In this document: positions 19,844-28,255 of the stretch, one piece after another
Numbering within the stretch: the stretch's first letter is position 1
How the letters are laid out: the number at the start of each line of letters is the position of its first letter
Source of the DNA: Thalassotalea sp. G2M2-11
GTDB lineage: Bacteria; Pseudomonadota; Gammaproteobacteria; Enterobacterales; Alteromonadaceae
Length of the DNA: 64,000 nucleotides
NCBI RefSeq assembly: GCF_017168195.1
Contig: NZ_JADNYL010000001.1
Span: 1-64,000 of the forward strand
Direction of reading: 5' to 3'
Made by a program: the position numbers and the translations under genes
The notes under the pieces: model-generated
Database searches by the model: none
What the model saw: the letters and a program-made list of their open reading frames with translations, nothing else
What the model was told of the DNA's origin: nothing

Positions 19844-20547
19844 TATGATGCAAGTGCCGGTGATTGAGGCGCTTGTAATATTTGACCATCAAGTAATTGA
19901 ATTTTCCTTGTTGCCATATCTGCATATCTCGGGTCGTGCGTTACCATACAAATGGTGGTGCCTTGTTGATTAAGTTGTTCAAGAAGTGCCATGACTTTGT
20001 CTCCTGCACTTGAATCTAGGTTACCCGTCGGTTCATCCACTAATAGAATGGCAGGGTTAGCAATGATTGCCCGTGCAATTGCCACTCGCTGTTGTTGACC
20101 ACCTGATAATTGATTGGGCGTATGTTGACTCCGATGTGATAATCCTACTTTTTCAAGGCAATTGTTAACCCTTTGTGCTATTTCTTTCGCCGTGAAATTT
20201 TCATGGTGATAGCGCAGAGGTAGTGCAACATTATCAAAAACGGACAGTTGATCTATTAAGTTAAATGACTGAAAGACAAATCCTATTTGACAGTTTCTTA
20301 TTTGTGCTGCTTGGTTTAGCGAGAGTGAAGTTACCGAATCCCCCGCAAGGGTATATTCGCCACCAGAAGCTTGATCAAGTAATCCTAAAATAGACAACAG
20401 AGTCGACTTACCACAACCAGAAGGGCCGCAAATAGCAATATACTCACCTTGATTAATAGTTAGGTTTATTGATTTTAATGCGTGAGTTTCTAATTCCTCT
20501 GTTTCATATATTTTTGATACATTGGTCAAGGTGATTACTTTGGTCAT
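19843..20547 (-). CDS. ABC transporter ATP-binding protein, MacB/LolD type
   Basis: A 234-residue ATPase with Walker A GPSGCGKST, Q-loop FVFQSFNLIDQLSVFDN, signature LSGGQQQRVAIARA, Walker B ILLVDEPTGNLD and the switch His in VTHDPRY. It belongs to the LolD/MacB/FtsE class that works with FtsX-type permeases. It is the middle gene of the adaptor-ATPase-permease operon: 50 bases after the adaptor gene, and overlapping the permease start by one base. Expected to energise the permease from the cytoplasm. Confidence 0.95.
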   Translation of the reverse strand: MTKVITLTNVSKIYETEELETHALKSINLTINQGEYIAICGPSGCGKSTLLSILGLLDQASGGEYTLAGDSVTSLSLNQAAQIRNCQIGFVFQSFNLIDQLSVFDNVALPLRYHHENFTAKEIAQRVNNCLEKVGLSHRSQHTPNQLSGGQQQRVAIARAIIANPAILLVDEPTGNLDSSAGDKVMALLEQLNQQGTTICMVTHDPRYADMATRKIQLLDGQILQAPQSPALAS

Positions 20548-20597
20548 TCTTTTGCCTATATTCGATGTTATGTTTAAAGTATCTAAATTGCGTCACA

Positions 20598-21839
20598 CTA
20601 ATTGAGTGATATTTCGTCTGCTTGGTAATGTGTCAGATCTGTAATGACAAACTTTTCACCCTTAGCAACGGGTGACAAAATTTCAATATATCTACCGGTA
20701 CTCTTGCCTAGTTTAACATTAGTACGATGTGCTAAATCTACCGTTTCGTTTAGCTTATACAGCGTTATATTTGTTCCTGCCTTGGCATTAGCGGGCCTTG
20801 TAATGTAAGTTGCGTTAGTTAAGGTGTTTATTAATATTTCTGCATTAACACTCTGTTCTGGTCTGACATTTTTTGGTAGTTCCGCAGGCAGTTCAACTTC
20901 AATATTAACGGTATTATCCGTCACTGTGGGCTCTATTCGTACGATATTGCCTTGCATCTTATCTTGATGGGTATCTATGAATACCGTTTGCCCGATCTGT
21001 GCAAGTCGTGCATCATGTTGCGCAATTTTAATTTCTGCTATTAGGTCTTCTTTACTGCCGATTAGCGCCAGTGCCTGCCCGGGTTGAAGGCTTTCTCCTA
21101 ATGTAACCGATAGTTTTTGCAGTACGCCAAACATTCCAGCTTTTACCTCAAGGTTATTCAGTTGTTGCTCTAGTATGGCTAGTTTGCCTTGTTGTTGTTT
21201 AATGCGTTCATTGACAATATTAATGGCTTCAATATGTACTTTAGTTAGCTGGCTTAATTGCTGATTTATGATTGATATTCTTTCTTTGAGTTGTTGTTCA
21301 TTCAGCATACTTTGCTTAAGAGTAATATCGGAAATGATGCCGTTTGTTGCTAATTTCTGTTCAGCCACACGTGTTAACTTTGCGGATTCGTATTGGAAGT
21401 TTAATTCAGTTAATTTTGCTTTTTCCGTTAATATTTCTCGCTGATTGTTCACTTTTATTTGCCTTAAGTTCGCCTTAAGTTGGGCAAGTTGTTGTTGTTC
21501 ATTAGTCAATGCCAGCGCTAATTTCGGATTTACTAAGCGTAATATGATGCTATGTGGTTCGACGGTTGCACCCGGCTTTAACAGGATTTCGTGAACGGTT
21601 GCCTCTGTTTTAGTGGTGATTAACTGTAATTTTTCAGACGTTAACTTGCCGTAACCTGATACTGTTATAGGCAAGTTACTTTTTTGCACGGAGGCGATCA
21701 GTAAGTCTTTCTTATTTAGTTCGATTTCACTGAAATTGTTTGAAATCCATAAGTAAATAAAAGCAAACACTAATAGTAACAGTGGTAAATAGATGACTTT
21801 TTTAATGGCAAAGGCTTGTTTCGATTTTTTTATATCCAT
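20598..21839 (-). CDS. HlyD/MacA-type periplasmic adaptor
   Basis: A 413-residue adaptor with one N-terminal membrane anchor (about residues 13-31), a lipoyl/barrel-sandwich half (LRLVNPKLALALTNEQQQL), and a long coiled-coil hairpin (about 95-220, rich in Gln, Leu and Glu). The second lipoyl half and beta-barrel follow (LGESLQPGQALALIGSKEDL). Such adaptors bridge an inner-membrane transporter to an outer-membrane channel; no TolC-like gene is in this window. It is the first gene of the exporter operon. A sigma-54 type promoter sits 44 bases upstream of its ATG. Confidence 0.92.
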   Translation of the reverse strand: MDIKKSKQAFAIKKVIYLPLLLLVFAFIYLWISNNFSEIELNKKDLLIASVQKSNLPITVSGYGKLTSEKLQLITTKTEATVHEILLKPGATVEPHSIILRLVNPKLALALTNEQQQLAQLKANLRQIKVNNQREILTEKAKLTELNFQYESAKLTRVAEQKLATNGIISDITLKQSMLNEQQLKERISIINQQLSQLTKVHIEAINIVNERIKQQQGKLAILEQQLNNLEVKAGMFGVLQKLSVTLGESLQPGQALALIGSKEDLIAEIKIAQHDARLAQIGQTVFIDTHQDKMQGNIVRIEPTVTDNTVNIEVELPAELPKNVRPEQSVNAEILINTLTNATYITRPANAKAGTNITLYKLNETVDLAHRTNVKLGKSTGRYIEILSPVAKGEKFVITDLTHYQADEISLN

Positions 21840-21882
21840 TGATTGCGCTTGTCTTTATGTTTTATCTCAGTTTGATTACTAC

Positions 21883-21899
21883 AGCGAATATTATGCCAA
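21883..21899 (-). promoter_or_regulatory. Candidate sigma-54 promoter of the exporter operon
   Basis: On the minus strand the sequence TTGGCATAATATTCGCT has GG at -24 and GC at -12 with the required 10-base gap. It matches the TTGGCA element fully and the TTGC element with one change (TCGC). Transcription would start near 21872, giving a leader of about 33 bases before the adaptor ATG. The NtrC-type regulator 3 kb away is the natural activator candidate. This was found by eye and not scored against a matrix. Confidence 0.65.
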
Positions 21900-21938
21900 G
21901 ATAAAAAATGTTAAAAATCAGAACTATAGTTGCTCTGT

Positions 21939-21976
21939 TGTCGATTGTGGTGGTTACATTAGTCCGAAAACGAACC
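21939..21976. promoter_or_regulatory. Paired motif copies upstream of the exporter and b561 genes
   Basis: Two copies of a motif lie in opposite orientation: GTCGATTGTGGT at 21940-21951 (plus) and GGTTCGTTTTCGGACT on the minus strand at 21961-21976. Related copies occur at 23594-23726. They sit about 65-105 bases upstream of the predicted exporter transcription start, where an NtrC-type enhancer would be expected, and 75 bases upstream of the divergent cytochrome b561 gene. Protein bound is inferred, not shown. Confidence 0.45.
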
Positions 21977-22050
21977 ATGATATTCATTTGATATTAGCTA
22001 AATAGCCCTCATATAATAGTGCCTGATATTATCAGTAAAGAGCGAAGTTG

Positions 22051-22740
22051 ATGACTACACAACATTTGGTTTGGGATCTGCCTATCCGACTTTTTCATTG
22101 GGGATTTGTTGGTCTGTTGATCGCGTTATGGTATACCTCAGATCAAGATAATGGCCTAATAGAGCTGCATATGCAGTTGGGTTATATCGCGTTAGCATTA
22201 GTGCTGTTCCGAATTATATGGGGATTTATCGGCACTACTCATGCGAAGTTCAAAAACTTCATCCCAAGTTTTTACCAATTGCGTATATATATACGCCAGC
22301 GCAATAACAATGTTAAGCAGTATGCTGGTCATAACCCTATGGGCAGTCTTATGGTTTTATTGATGCTGTTGTTAATTTTGTTGCAATCAATCTCTGGCTT
22401 ATTTATGAGTGATGACGTTTTCTCCGCTGGACCGTACGCAGGTGTGCTATCTGGTGACATGGAAGGAATGGTAAAATTTTTTCATCATAATGGTTTTGAT
22501 TTTATTGTGATCATCTCAGCTATACATATCGCTGCCGTTTTTTATTACTTATTGGTTAAGAGGCAAAATTTAATTAAACCTATGCTCAGTGGCAAAAAGC
22601 ACAGTCAGCAAATTGAAGCGGATCAAGCGATAGGTCACTCAAAATTAATCAAAGCTTTACTCACTGCTATCGCTGTGGGGATATTTGTTTATTGGCTGGT
22701 GGTGCTAAATGCGCCAGTTGTTGAAGAGTTTTATTATTAA
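22051..22740 (+). CDS. Cytochrome b561-type membrane protein
   Basis: A 229-residue membrane protein of the cytochrome b561 (Ni/Fe-hydrogenase b-type) class with four main membrane helices plus a C-terminal one. Candidate haem-ligand histidines are in PIRLFHWGF, MVKFFHHNGFDF and IISAIHIAAVFYY. The start RLFHW motif is typical. A TTG directly precedes the ATG at 22051, which I chose. These proteins pass electrons between quinol and periplasmic c-type cytochromes; the convergent cytochrome c' gene 254 bases away is a plausible partner. It diverges from the HlyD adaptor gene, sharing an intergenic region with the sigma-54 promoter. Confidence 0.9.
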   Translation: MTTQHLVWDLPIRLFHWGFVGLLIALWYTSDQDNGLIELHMQLGYIALALVLFRIIWGFIGTTHAKFKNFIPSFYQLRIYIRQRNNNVKQYAGHNPMGSLMVLLMLLLILLQSISGLFMSDDVFSAGPYAGVLSGDMEGMVKFFHHNGFDFIVIISAIHIAAVFYYLLVKRQNLIKPMLSGKKHSQQIEADQAIGHSKLIKALLTAIAVGIFVYWLVVLNAPVVEEFYY

Positions 22741-22994
22741 TTATTGTATCTAGGGCGTGTTAACCCTTGTTTATATTTTCTACAAGAGGCTATTTTTGAC
22801 GATAGCAAAGCGTATAAACGTCGTTTGCTTGTTCCAAATGAGTGATAGCTAATGCCGCTAGCGTTAAAAATACCCCTTACCCAAAGGGCTGAGGCTAAAA
22901 TCACCTTACTCTACGTTGAAAATGGTTGATTTAGATGACTAAACGGTACTATTTTCGCCTTGATTAAAGTGATTTCTTCTCTCAGCAGAATATC

Positions 22995-23468
22995 TTAATC
23001 GGCTTTAAAATCATCGTGGCAGCCACCACAAGTTTTCCCTACACCGATGATTGCTTGTTTTAATTGCTTCTTGTCATTAGAGCTTGATAATTTTATTAGT
23101 TTGTCAGCGGCATTGGTTAGATCGTTAATGCGCTGTTCAAACAAATCACGCTTGGTCCAAACTTTAGTTAATGCGTCAGTTTTTACCTTAAATTTTGACG
23201 TATCTGTTTGAGTATAATCATCAATCATTAACGAAAGTTGATTGATGCGTGTTGCATGCTTTTCTATCGCGGCATTATCAAATGCTATTTTTCCTTTAGC
23301 CATTGCACCTAATGGTCCCATATTACTGCCCAGTAATTTGAAAATTGACTGGCGTAATTCGGTTGCTTTTTGTGCATGTTTTTCTGATTGCGCTGTATTG
23401 GCATAAACTCCATTGGTGATGATCAGTCCGCTGATAATTACTGCACCTTTAAGCAAATTTTTTTTCAT
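22995..23468 (-). CDS. Cytochrome c' family protein
   Basis: A 157-residue exported protein with a signal peptide (residues 1-23, ending GVYA), a four-helix bundle, and the single haem-attachment motif CGGCH six residues from the C terminus. This arrangement defines cytochrome c' (CytC_2). Such proteins bind NO or O2 or act in electron transfer and stress protection. It converges with the cytochrome b561 gene. Three related short motifs lie 126-258 bases upstream of its start. No sigma-54 promoter is visible directly upstream. Confidence 0.92.
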   Translation of the reverse strand: MKKNLLKGAVIISGLIITNGVYANTAQSEKHAQKATELRQSIFKLLGSNMGPLGAMAKGKIAFDNAAIEKHATRINQLSLMIDDYTQTDTSKFKVKTDALTKVWTKRDLFEQRINDLTNAADKLIKLSSSNDKKQLKQAIIGVGKTCGGCHDDFKAD

Positions 23469-23593
23469 TATTGATTCCTAATTTGAATTAATTCTAGTTT
23501 TTAAATTTATATCAATCGTTTCTAACTCGATTATTTTAGCAATAATTTAAGGTTAGCTTAACTTAAATTTTGCGAATATTTATTGCTGTTTTA

Positions 23594-23726
23594 TGTCGAT
23601 TGTGGTTAAAATACATACAGGTTGCACTGATGGTCACAACAATAAATATTATTATTTAACAAAGAGTTAATTGATTGTTTTTCATTTAAGTCCGAAATCG
23701 AACTAAATTTTCCCAAAATCGAACCG
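23594..23726. promoter_or_regulatory. Cluster of three related motifs upstream of cytochrome c' gene
   Basis: Three copies of the motif also seen at 21939-21976 occur here: GTCGATTGTGGT at 23595-23606 (plus), AGTTCGATTTCGGACT on the minus strand at 23689-23704, and GGTTCGATTTT on the minus strand at 23715-23725. The 12-mer GTCGATTGTGGT is identical in both clusters. The cluster lies between the histidine kinase stop and the cytochrome c' start. A shared regulator is inferred. Confidence 0.4.
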
Positions 23727-23744
23727 TTTTTTGTAATCGCTGAT

Positions 23745-25031
23745 TTACGCGTTAGCTAAATCTTTGCTTGGTAAAATTATCATAACAGTAACACCCGCTT
23801 GATCTTCATTATTAAGTAGCTCAATCACTCCTTGATGTTGTTCAATAATGTTTTTACAGAAACTTAATCCAATGCCCTGACCATCAATTTTTGTTGTATA
23901 AAGTGGGACAAATAAATTATCCAAATTGGCAAAACCATGACCATCATCGATCACTTCAATAATAAAATGTTGCTGGTGTGCTGAAAAATTTAATTGTACA
24001 TTTGTACTGTTAGCTTCTTGTGCATTTTGTATCAAATTAATGAGAACTTGTTCGAATAAATAAATGTCTGCCCACAAGGTGTCGATCGATTTTTCCAACG
24101 TTATTGATAAAGATGAGAAAAGGTTCTTCAGTGAATCTACTAAATCATCGATATGTATATCTTGTCTGTTTAAATTGGTTTGTTTAGATACTATTGAGTA
24201 TCTGTCAACAAAGGTTTGTAAATGCTGACAGCGTTCAGCAATAATCTCAAGTAACTTTTTATCTTTTTCTATCAGTGATTTATCCGCCAAGCTCTCGGCC
24301 ATCGAGGAAACTGGAGTGAGAGAATTGCGAATTTCATGCCCTAACACTCGAATAATCTGTTGCCAGGCTTTAAGTTGATTGGCGCGAAGAGCGGGTTCTA
24401 TGTCAATAAATACTAATAATTGATGGTGATCACCATTTTCAATGAATGTACTGTGTTTAATTTGCCATTTCGTCTTAGTTGTTTGACTGAACTGCCAATG
24501 TTGGCCGTCAAACTCAAGGCCTAAACTTTGTGCAGACGCATGGCGAAAGGTTTGCCAAGGCTGCTGATATAATTGGCCAAAAGCATCATTGGCGAATGTC
24601 AGTTGTGATTTAGTATTAAAGACGATAACAGGTGAATTTAATTGACCAATTAATTGATAAACGAGGTAAACATGCTGATCATAACGAGCCTTTTGTGCTA
24701 ATAAATGATCACTTAACTGATTAAGCTGCTGGTGAAAGTCTTTGACCTTACCTTGTGGAAAGCTTGCTTTAGCAAATTGATTATAATCTTCTTGTTTGAT
24801 CGCATCTAAATGTAGGCCAGCTCTAGTGTAAGATCGCAGTACACGGTACTTTATTGCAGCAATGGACCAAGCAATAAATAACAGTAAAACAAACTCAGCT
24901 ACTATGATCCATTGCCAATGTAATTGGGCATAGTGCCCCGTTAATGCCAACAAAATCACCGCAGGTAAAGATAGAATAATTAATTTAGCCGTTAAAAAGC
25001 TTTCTAGTGAGCGTGATTTAAGCCAGTTCAT
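23745..25031 (-). CDS. Membrane sensor histidine kinase
   Basis: A 428-residue histidine kinase with two N-terminal membrane helices (about residues 12-33 and 38-60) enclosing almost no periplasmic loop, a PAS-like domain (about 120-215), and a HisKA region with His232 in VLGHEIRNSLTP. The ATPase domain carries INLIQNAQEAN, DDGHGF and GIGLSFCKNI. The NtrB-like H-box and the adjacent NtrC-type regulator fit a sigma-54 two-component pair. Its start overlaps the regulator stop by 14 bases. The lack of a periplasmic sensor suggests membrane-stress or intracellular sensing. Confidence 0.93.
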   Translation of the reverse strand: MNWLKSRSLESFLTAKLIILSLPAVILLALTGHYAQLHWQWIIVAEFVLLLFIAWSIAAIKYRVLRSYTRAGLHLDAIKQEDYNQFAKASFPQGKVKDFHQQLNQLSDHLLAQKARYDQHVYLVYQLIGQLNSPVIVFNTKSQLTFANDAFGQLYQQPWQTFRHASAQSLGLEFDGQHWQFSQTTKTKWQIKHSTFIENGDHHQLLVFIDIEPALRANQLKAWQQIIRVLGHEIRNSLTPVSSMAESLADKSLIEKDKKLLEIIAERCQHLQTFVDRYSIVSKQTNLNRQDIHIDDLVDSLKNLFSSLSITLEKSIDTLWADIYLFEQVLINLIQNAQEANSTNVQLNFSAHQQHFIIEVIDDGHGFANLDNLFVPLYTTKIDGQGIGLSFCKNIIEQHQGVIELLNNEDQAGVTVMIILPSKDLANA

Positions 25032-26358
25032 ATTTTTCTATTCTTCTATACATGGATGATTTTGTCAGACCTAATAACTTAGCCGCGCTTGGAATATGGT
25101 TGTCGGTTTGTAGCAGGGCTTTTTTTATCAAGAGGACTTCAGCCTCTTTCAGCGGCATCAGGGGCAATTCTGTTTTAGCGGGCGCTGCGGTTAATCTCAG
25201 ATCTTCAACATCAATCCGTTGACTGCTACTGAGTAAAACAGCGCGCTCAATAAGGTGACTTAATTCACGAATATTGCCTGGCCAATGATATGCAAGTAAC
25301 GCTTGTTGGGCTCCTTGGGTTAATTCTTTGAGTGTGCGTTGATATTTCTTACTGAAAGTGTGAATGAAAAACTGACTCAGTGGCACAATATCTAGGGTTC
25401 TTTCCTTCAAAGGGGGCACCGTTAATTCGATAGTATTTAGCCGGTAATATAAATCTTCGCGAAATTCATTTTGAGCAATGAGCTGTTGAAAGTGCTGATT
25501 GGTCGCACTGATGACCCGACAATGAGCGTGTTTAGTTTTACTTGAACCTAATATTTCATATTGGCCACTTTCCAATACACGTAACAGCTTTGCTTGTTGA
25601 GTGAACGGAATGTTGGCTATTTCATCAAGAAACAGTGTGCCATTTTCCGCTAATTCAAAACGACCGATACGATTTGATTTTGCATCAGTGAAGGCTCCTT
25701 TCGTGTGACCAAACATTTCACTTTCGAACAGATTCTCAGGGATAGCTCCCATATTTACCGTGATTAGTGCTTCACTACTTACCAACGAATGTTGATGGAT
25801 ATATCGGGCAAGCTCACTTTTCCCTGTGCCGTTCTCGCCAGTAAGTAAAATATTGGCATCTGTGGCAGCAACCGTGTCGAGATTGTCTAGTAATTCAACC
25901 ATACAAGCGGACTGCCATTGGTAGTGCTTGGTCTGGTCTTGATGAAGCTGCTGTTTAAATTTAGCATTTTCACTTTTTAACTGGCTAACCGATAGCTGTT
26001 GTTGAACAGCGTGCAGGAGTTGTTTATTTTTCCATGGCTTTTCAACAAAATCTCTCGCACCTAATTTCATCGCTTCAACAACTAGGGTGGTTTGGCTCCA
26101 TGCTGTCATGGCAATGACTGGTGTATCTATGTCGACGCTTTGTAGCCAACTTAAAAACTGTAAGCCTTCTTCCCCCGAAGTGGTATCAAGACGAAAGTTC
26201 ATATCTAATATAATTAGCGAAACAGCTTGGTGTTTTAATTGAACTTGAGCGCTTTGAGGATTATCTGCTTCGATTACTTGATAGCCGTGATCTTCTAACA
26301 GTACGGCTAAACTAAGCCGAATATCGCTACGATCGTCTATAACTAATATTTTGGTCAT
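25018..26358 (-). CDS. Sigma-54-dependent response regulator, NtrC type
   Basis: A 446-residue regulator. The receiver domain (1-120) has DD at residues 8-9, phospho-acceptor Asp52 and the Lys of VEKPW. The AAA+ domain has Walker A GENGTGKS (174-181) and Walker B TLFLDEIA. A Fis-type helix-turn-helix closes the protein (HIPSAAKLLGLTKSSMYRRIEKYEL). The sigma-54 contact loop reads GAFTDA (221-226) rather than GAFTGA. It is the first gene of the regulator-kinase operon. The sigma-54 promoter ahead of the HlyD gene makes the exporter operon the likely target. Confidence 0.94.
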   Translation of the reverse strand: MTKILVIDDRSDIRLSLAVLLEDHGYQVIEADNPQSAQVQLKHQAVSLIILDMNFRLDTTSGEEGLQFLSWLQSVDIDTPVIAMTAWSQTTLVVEAMKLGARDFVEKPWKNKQLLHAVQQQLSVSQLKSENAKFKQQLHQDQTKHYQWQSACMVELLDNLDTVAATDANILLTGENGTGKSELARYIHQHSLVSSEALITVNMGAIPENLFESEMFGHTKGAFTDAKSNRIGRFELAENGTLFLDEIANIPFTQQAKLLRVLESGQYEILGSSKTKHAHCRVISATNQHFQQLIAQNEFREDLYYRLNTIELTVPPLKERTLDIVPLSQFFIHTFSKKYQRTLKELTQGAQQALLAYHWPGNIRELSHLIERAVLLSSSQRIDVEDLRLTAAPAKTELPLMPLKEAEVLLIKKALLQTDNHIPSAAKLLGLTKSSMYRRIEKYELA

Positions 26359-26484
26359 TGAAAGGGCATATCCATGATTAATGGTTAGCTTTTACTATAT
26401 TTAGCTATTACTAGCAAATATTAGACTGACGAAATGACACTCACAGATAAAGGGGAGAGTATTTTGAACTTGTTCGGCGGCTGG

Positions 26485-27324
26485 TTATTTCATGGTGAAG
26501 GTGAATACCTTAGGTTCACAAACATCTATGCAACGGCCACAATTGCTACAATCACTGTTGGTAATGATGGGGGGAATATTTTTAGTTGCGCCTTTTAGCG
26601 CTGGCTTAAGCACATGGGGTTCTGGGCAGATGAGGTAGCAATCACCACAATCGTTACAATTATCTCGGTTGCTGGCGGTTATTTTTACTTGGCTTGTTCG
26701 ACCAATTAAGCCATAGAAAGCCCCCATCGGACATAAGTGACCGCACCAGCCGTGGCGGGTAATAAACAGATCGAATAAAAAAATGGCCGTCAGTACTAAC
26801 CAGCCATACCCGATACCGAAAATAATTCCTCGGTGCATTAATGATACTGGGTTGATCATTTCCCACGCAACATAACTGAGCAGTACTGGTGCGATAAAGC
26901 AGGCGGCAAGCAGTGAGTACTTAATGTGTCGACTCAATTTGGTGTGAGTGTTGATACCAAGCGTTCTTCTCAGCCAGGCGGCTAAATCAGTGAGCATATT
27001 CACAGGGCATACCCAAGAGCAAAACACGCGTCCCCCGATAAACCAATAAAACGCCAGTACGATAGTCACGCCAATAATGGCATTGAGCTGGGGAAAATGG
27101 CCAGAAAATAACAGTTGAAAAAAGACAAAAGGATCGGTCAAAGGGACAGTATCAAGGATGATGCTACTGGATAGGTTACCTTTAATTAGCCAAATATTGA
27201 GCCATGGGCCTAATAAAAATAACAGTAAAATGCTGACTTGTGACATTCTGCGCAGTATTAGTAAGCGATGAGCAAACCAAAAGCCATGCGCCTGTTGCGA
27301 GTGATAGCCAACTGCATTTTTCAT
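26485..27324 (-). CDS. napH: Quinol dehydrogenase ferredoxin subunit NapH
   Basis: A 279-residue membrane iron-sulfur protein with four main membrane helices. It has the NapH motifs CSWVCPVNMLTDLA and WCGHLCPMGAF and two C-terminal 4Fe-4S ferredoxin motifs (CNDCGDCYLICPEPHV and CSNCGRCIDVCEPKVF). With NapG it forms a menaquinol/ubiquinol dehydrogenase that feeds electrons to periplasmic reductases, classically NapAB. It starts four bases after napG ends. No napA, napB, napC or napD is in this window. Confidence 0.93.
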   Translation of the reverse strand: MKNAVGYHSQQAHGFWFAHRLLILRRMSQVSILLLFLLGPWLNIWLIKGNLSSSIILDTVPLTDPFVFFQLLFSGHFPQLNAIIGVTIVLAFYWFIGGRVFCSWVCPVNMLTDLAAWLRRTLGINTHTKLSRHIKYSLLAACFIAPVLLSYVAWEMINPVSLMHRGIIFGIGYGWLVLTAIFLFDLFITRHGWCGHLCPMGAFYGLIGRTSQVKITASNRDNCNDCGDCYLICPEPHVLKPALKGATKNIPPIITNSDCSNCGRCIDVCEPKVFTFTMK

Positions 27325-27328
27325 CTTG

Positions 27329-28066
27329 TTATTCCGGCTTTGCCATGTTGAGTTTTGGCAAGTCTGGTTGCTTATTCAGCTGATCGGCTTGTTCGGTTTG
27401 CCAGTAAAGCTGATAGTGGTTTTGCATTTTTCCCTTGGCTAGCTCAATAGGTAGCACTTTGATTGAAGCCTGTTCGGTGATGCAAGCATGCTCACACTTA
27501 CCACAACCCGTGCAAGCATCGGCATGGACAACAGGTTCGAGTATTGCGTGATAATCAATGCGTGGATTTTGACGCTTTTCTAACGTAATGGCTTTATCAC
27601 GAACTGGACAAACGTTATAACAAATATCACATCGTAAACCGTTGATATTAAGACAAGTACTGCGATCAACAATGACTGCAATTCCCATTTTTGCATCATC
27701 AATATTGGTTAACTCATGATCTAATGCGCCGGTGGGGCAAGCTGGAACACAGGGAATATCGTCACACATTTCACAAGGAATATTACGGGCATCAAAATAG
27801 GGTGTACCATTAGGAGCTTCATCTAGCCAGCTTGCCAATTTTAATGTGTCATATGGGCAGGCTTGCACACACAAACCGCATCGGGCACAGGCAGATAAAA
27901 AGTCTTGTTCAGTTAGTGCGCCCGGTGGGCGAAGTGCTTGCGCGTTTGAGGAATTTGCCTGTGCAGCATAGCCACCGATGAAACTCGTCGCAACGCCTGC
28001 TGCACATGCAACCTGCGTTGAGTTGATAATGAACTGTCGGCGAGAGACTTTTTTTGATTTGGCCAT
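27329..28066 (-). CDS. napG: Ferredoxin-type protein NapG, Tat-exported
   Basis: A 245-residue periplasmic polyferredoxin. The N terminus has a twin-arginine signal (SRRQFI, then a hydrophobic stretch to about residue 37). Four cysteine clusters for 4Fe-4S centres are visible: CARCGLCVQACP, CEMCDDIPCVPACP, CLNINGLRCDICYNVCP and CTGCGKCEHAC. It passes electrons from NapH to a periplasmic acceptor. The pair is separate from any nitrate reductase gene in the window. Regulation is not evident; the next upstream gene is a GntP permease on the same strand, 189 bases away. Confidence 0.94.
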   Translation of the reverse strand: MAKSKKVSRRQFIINSTQVACAAGVATSFIGGYAAQANSSNAQALRPPGALTEQDFLSACARCGLCVQACPYDTLKLASWLDEAPNGTPYFDARNIPCEMCDDIPCVPACPTGALDHELTNIDDAKMGIAVIVDRSTCLNINGLRCDICYNVCPVRDKAITLEKRQNPRIDYHAILEPVVHADACTGCGKCEHACITEQASIKVLPIELAKGKMQNHYQLYWQTEQADQLNKQPDLPKLNMAKPE

Positions 28067-28255
28067 GAGATATTACTTCATTCACTTGGAATAAGTATAG
28101 GCTGCTTAAATCGTGAATTTATTGCAGTGGATCAAACAATGGTGCGTATTTTTTAACCTGTTAAAGGGGCGAGTTTTAATTGAATTAGTCGTTGGTGTTG
28201 TTATTGAAATGTTCCTTATATCAAAAGTGATATAAGGAACATATTTGCAGTAAAC

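Noticed and set aside
22741-22994. Possible dispersed repeat between the b561 and cytochrome c' genes (GGGCGTGTTAACCC-like start).
   Set aside because: I could not find a second copy in this window and no terminal inverted repeats or transposase remnant were visible.
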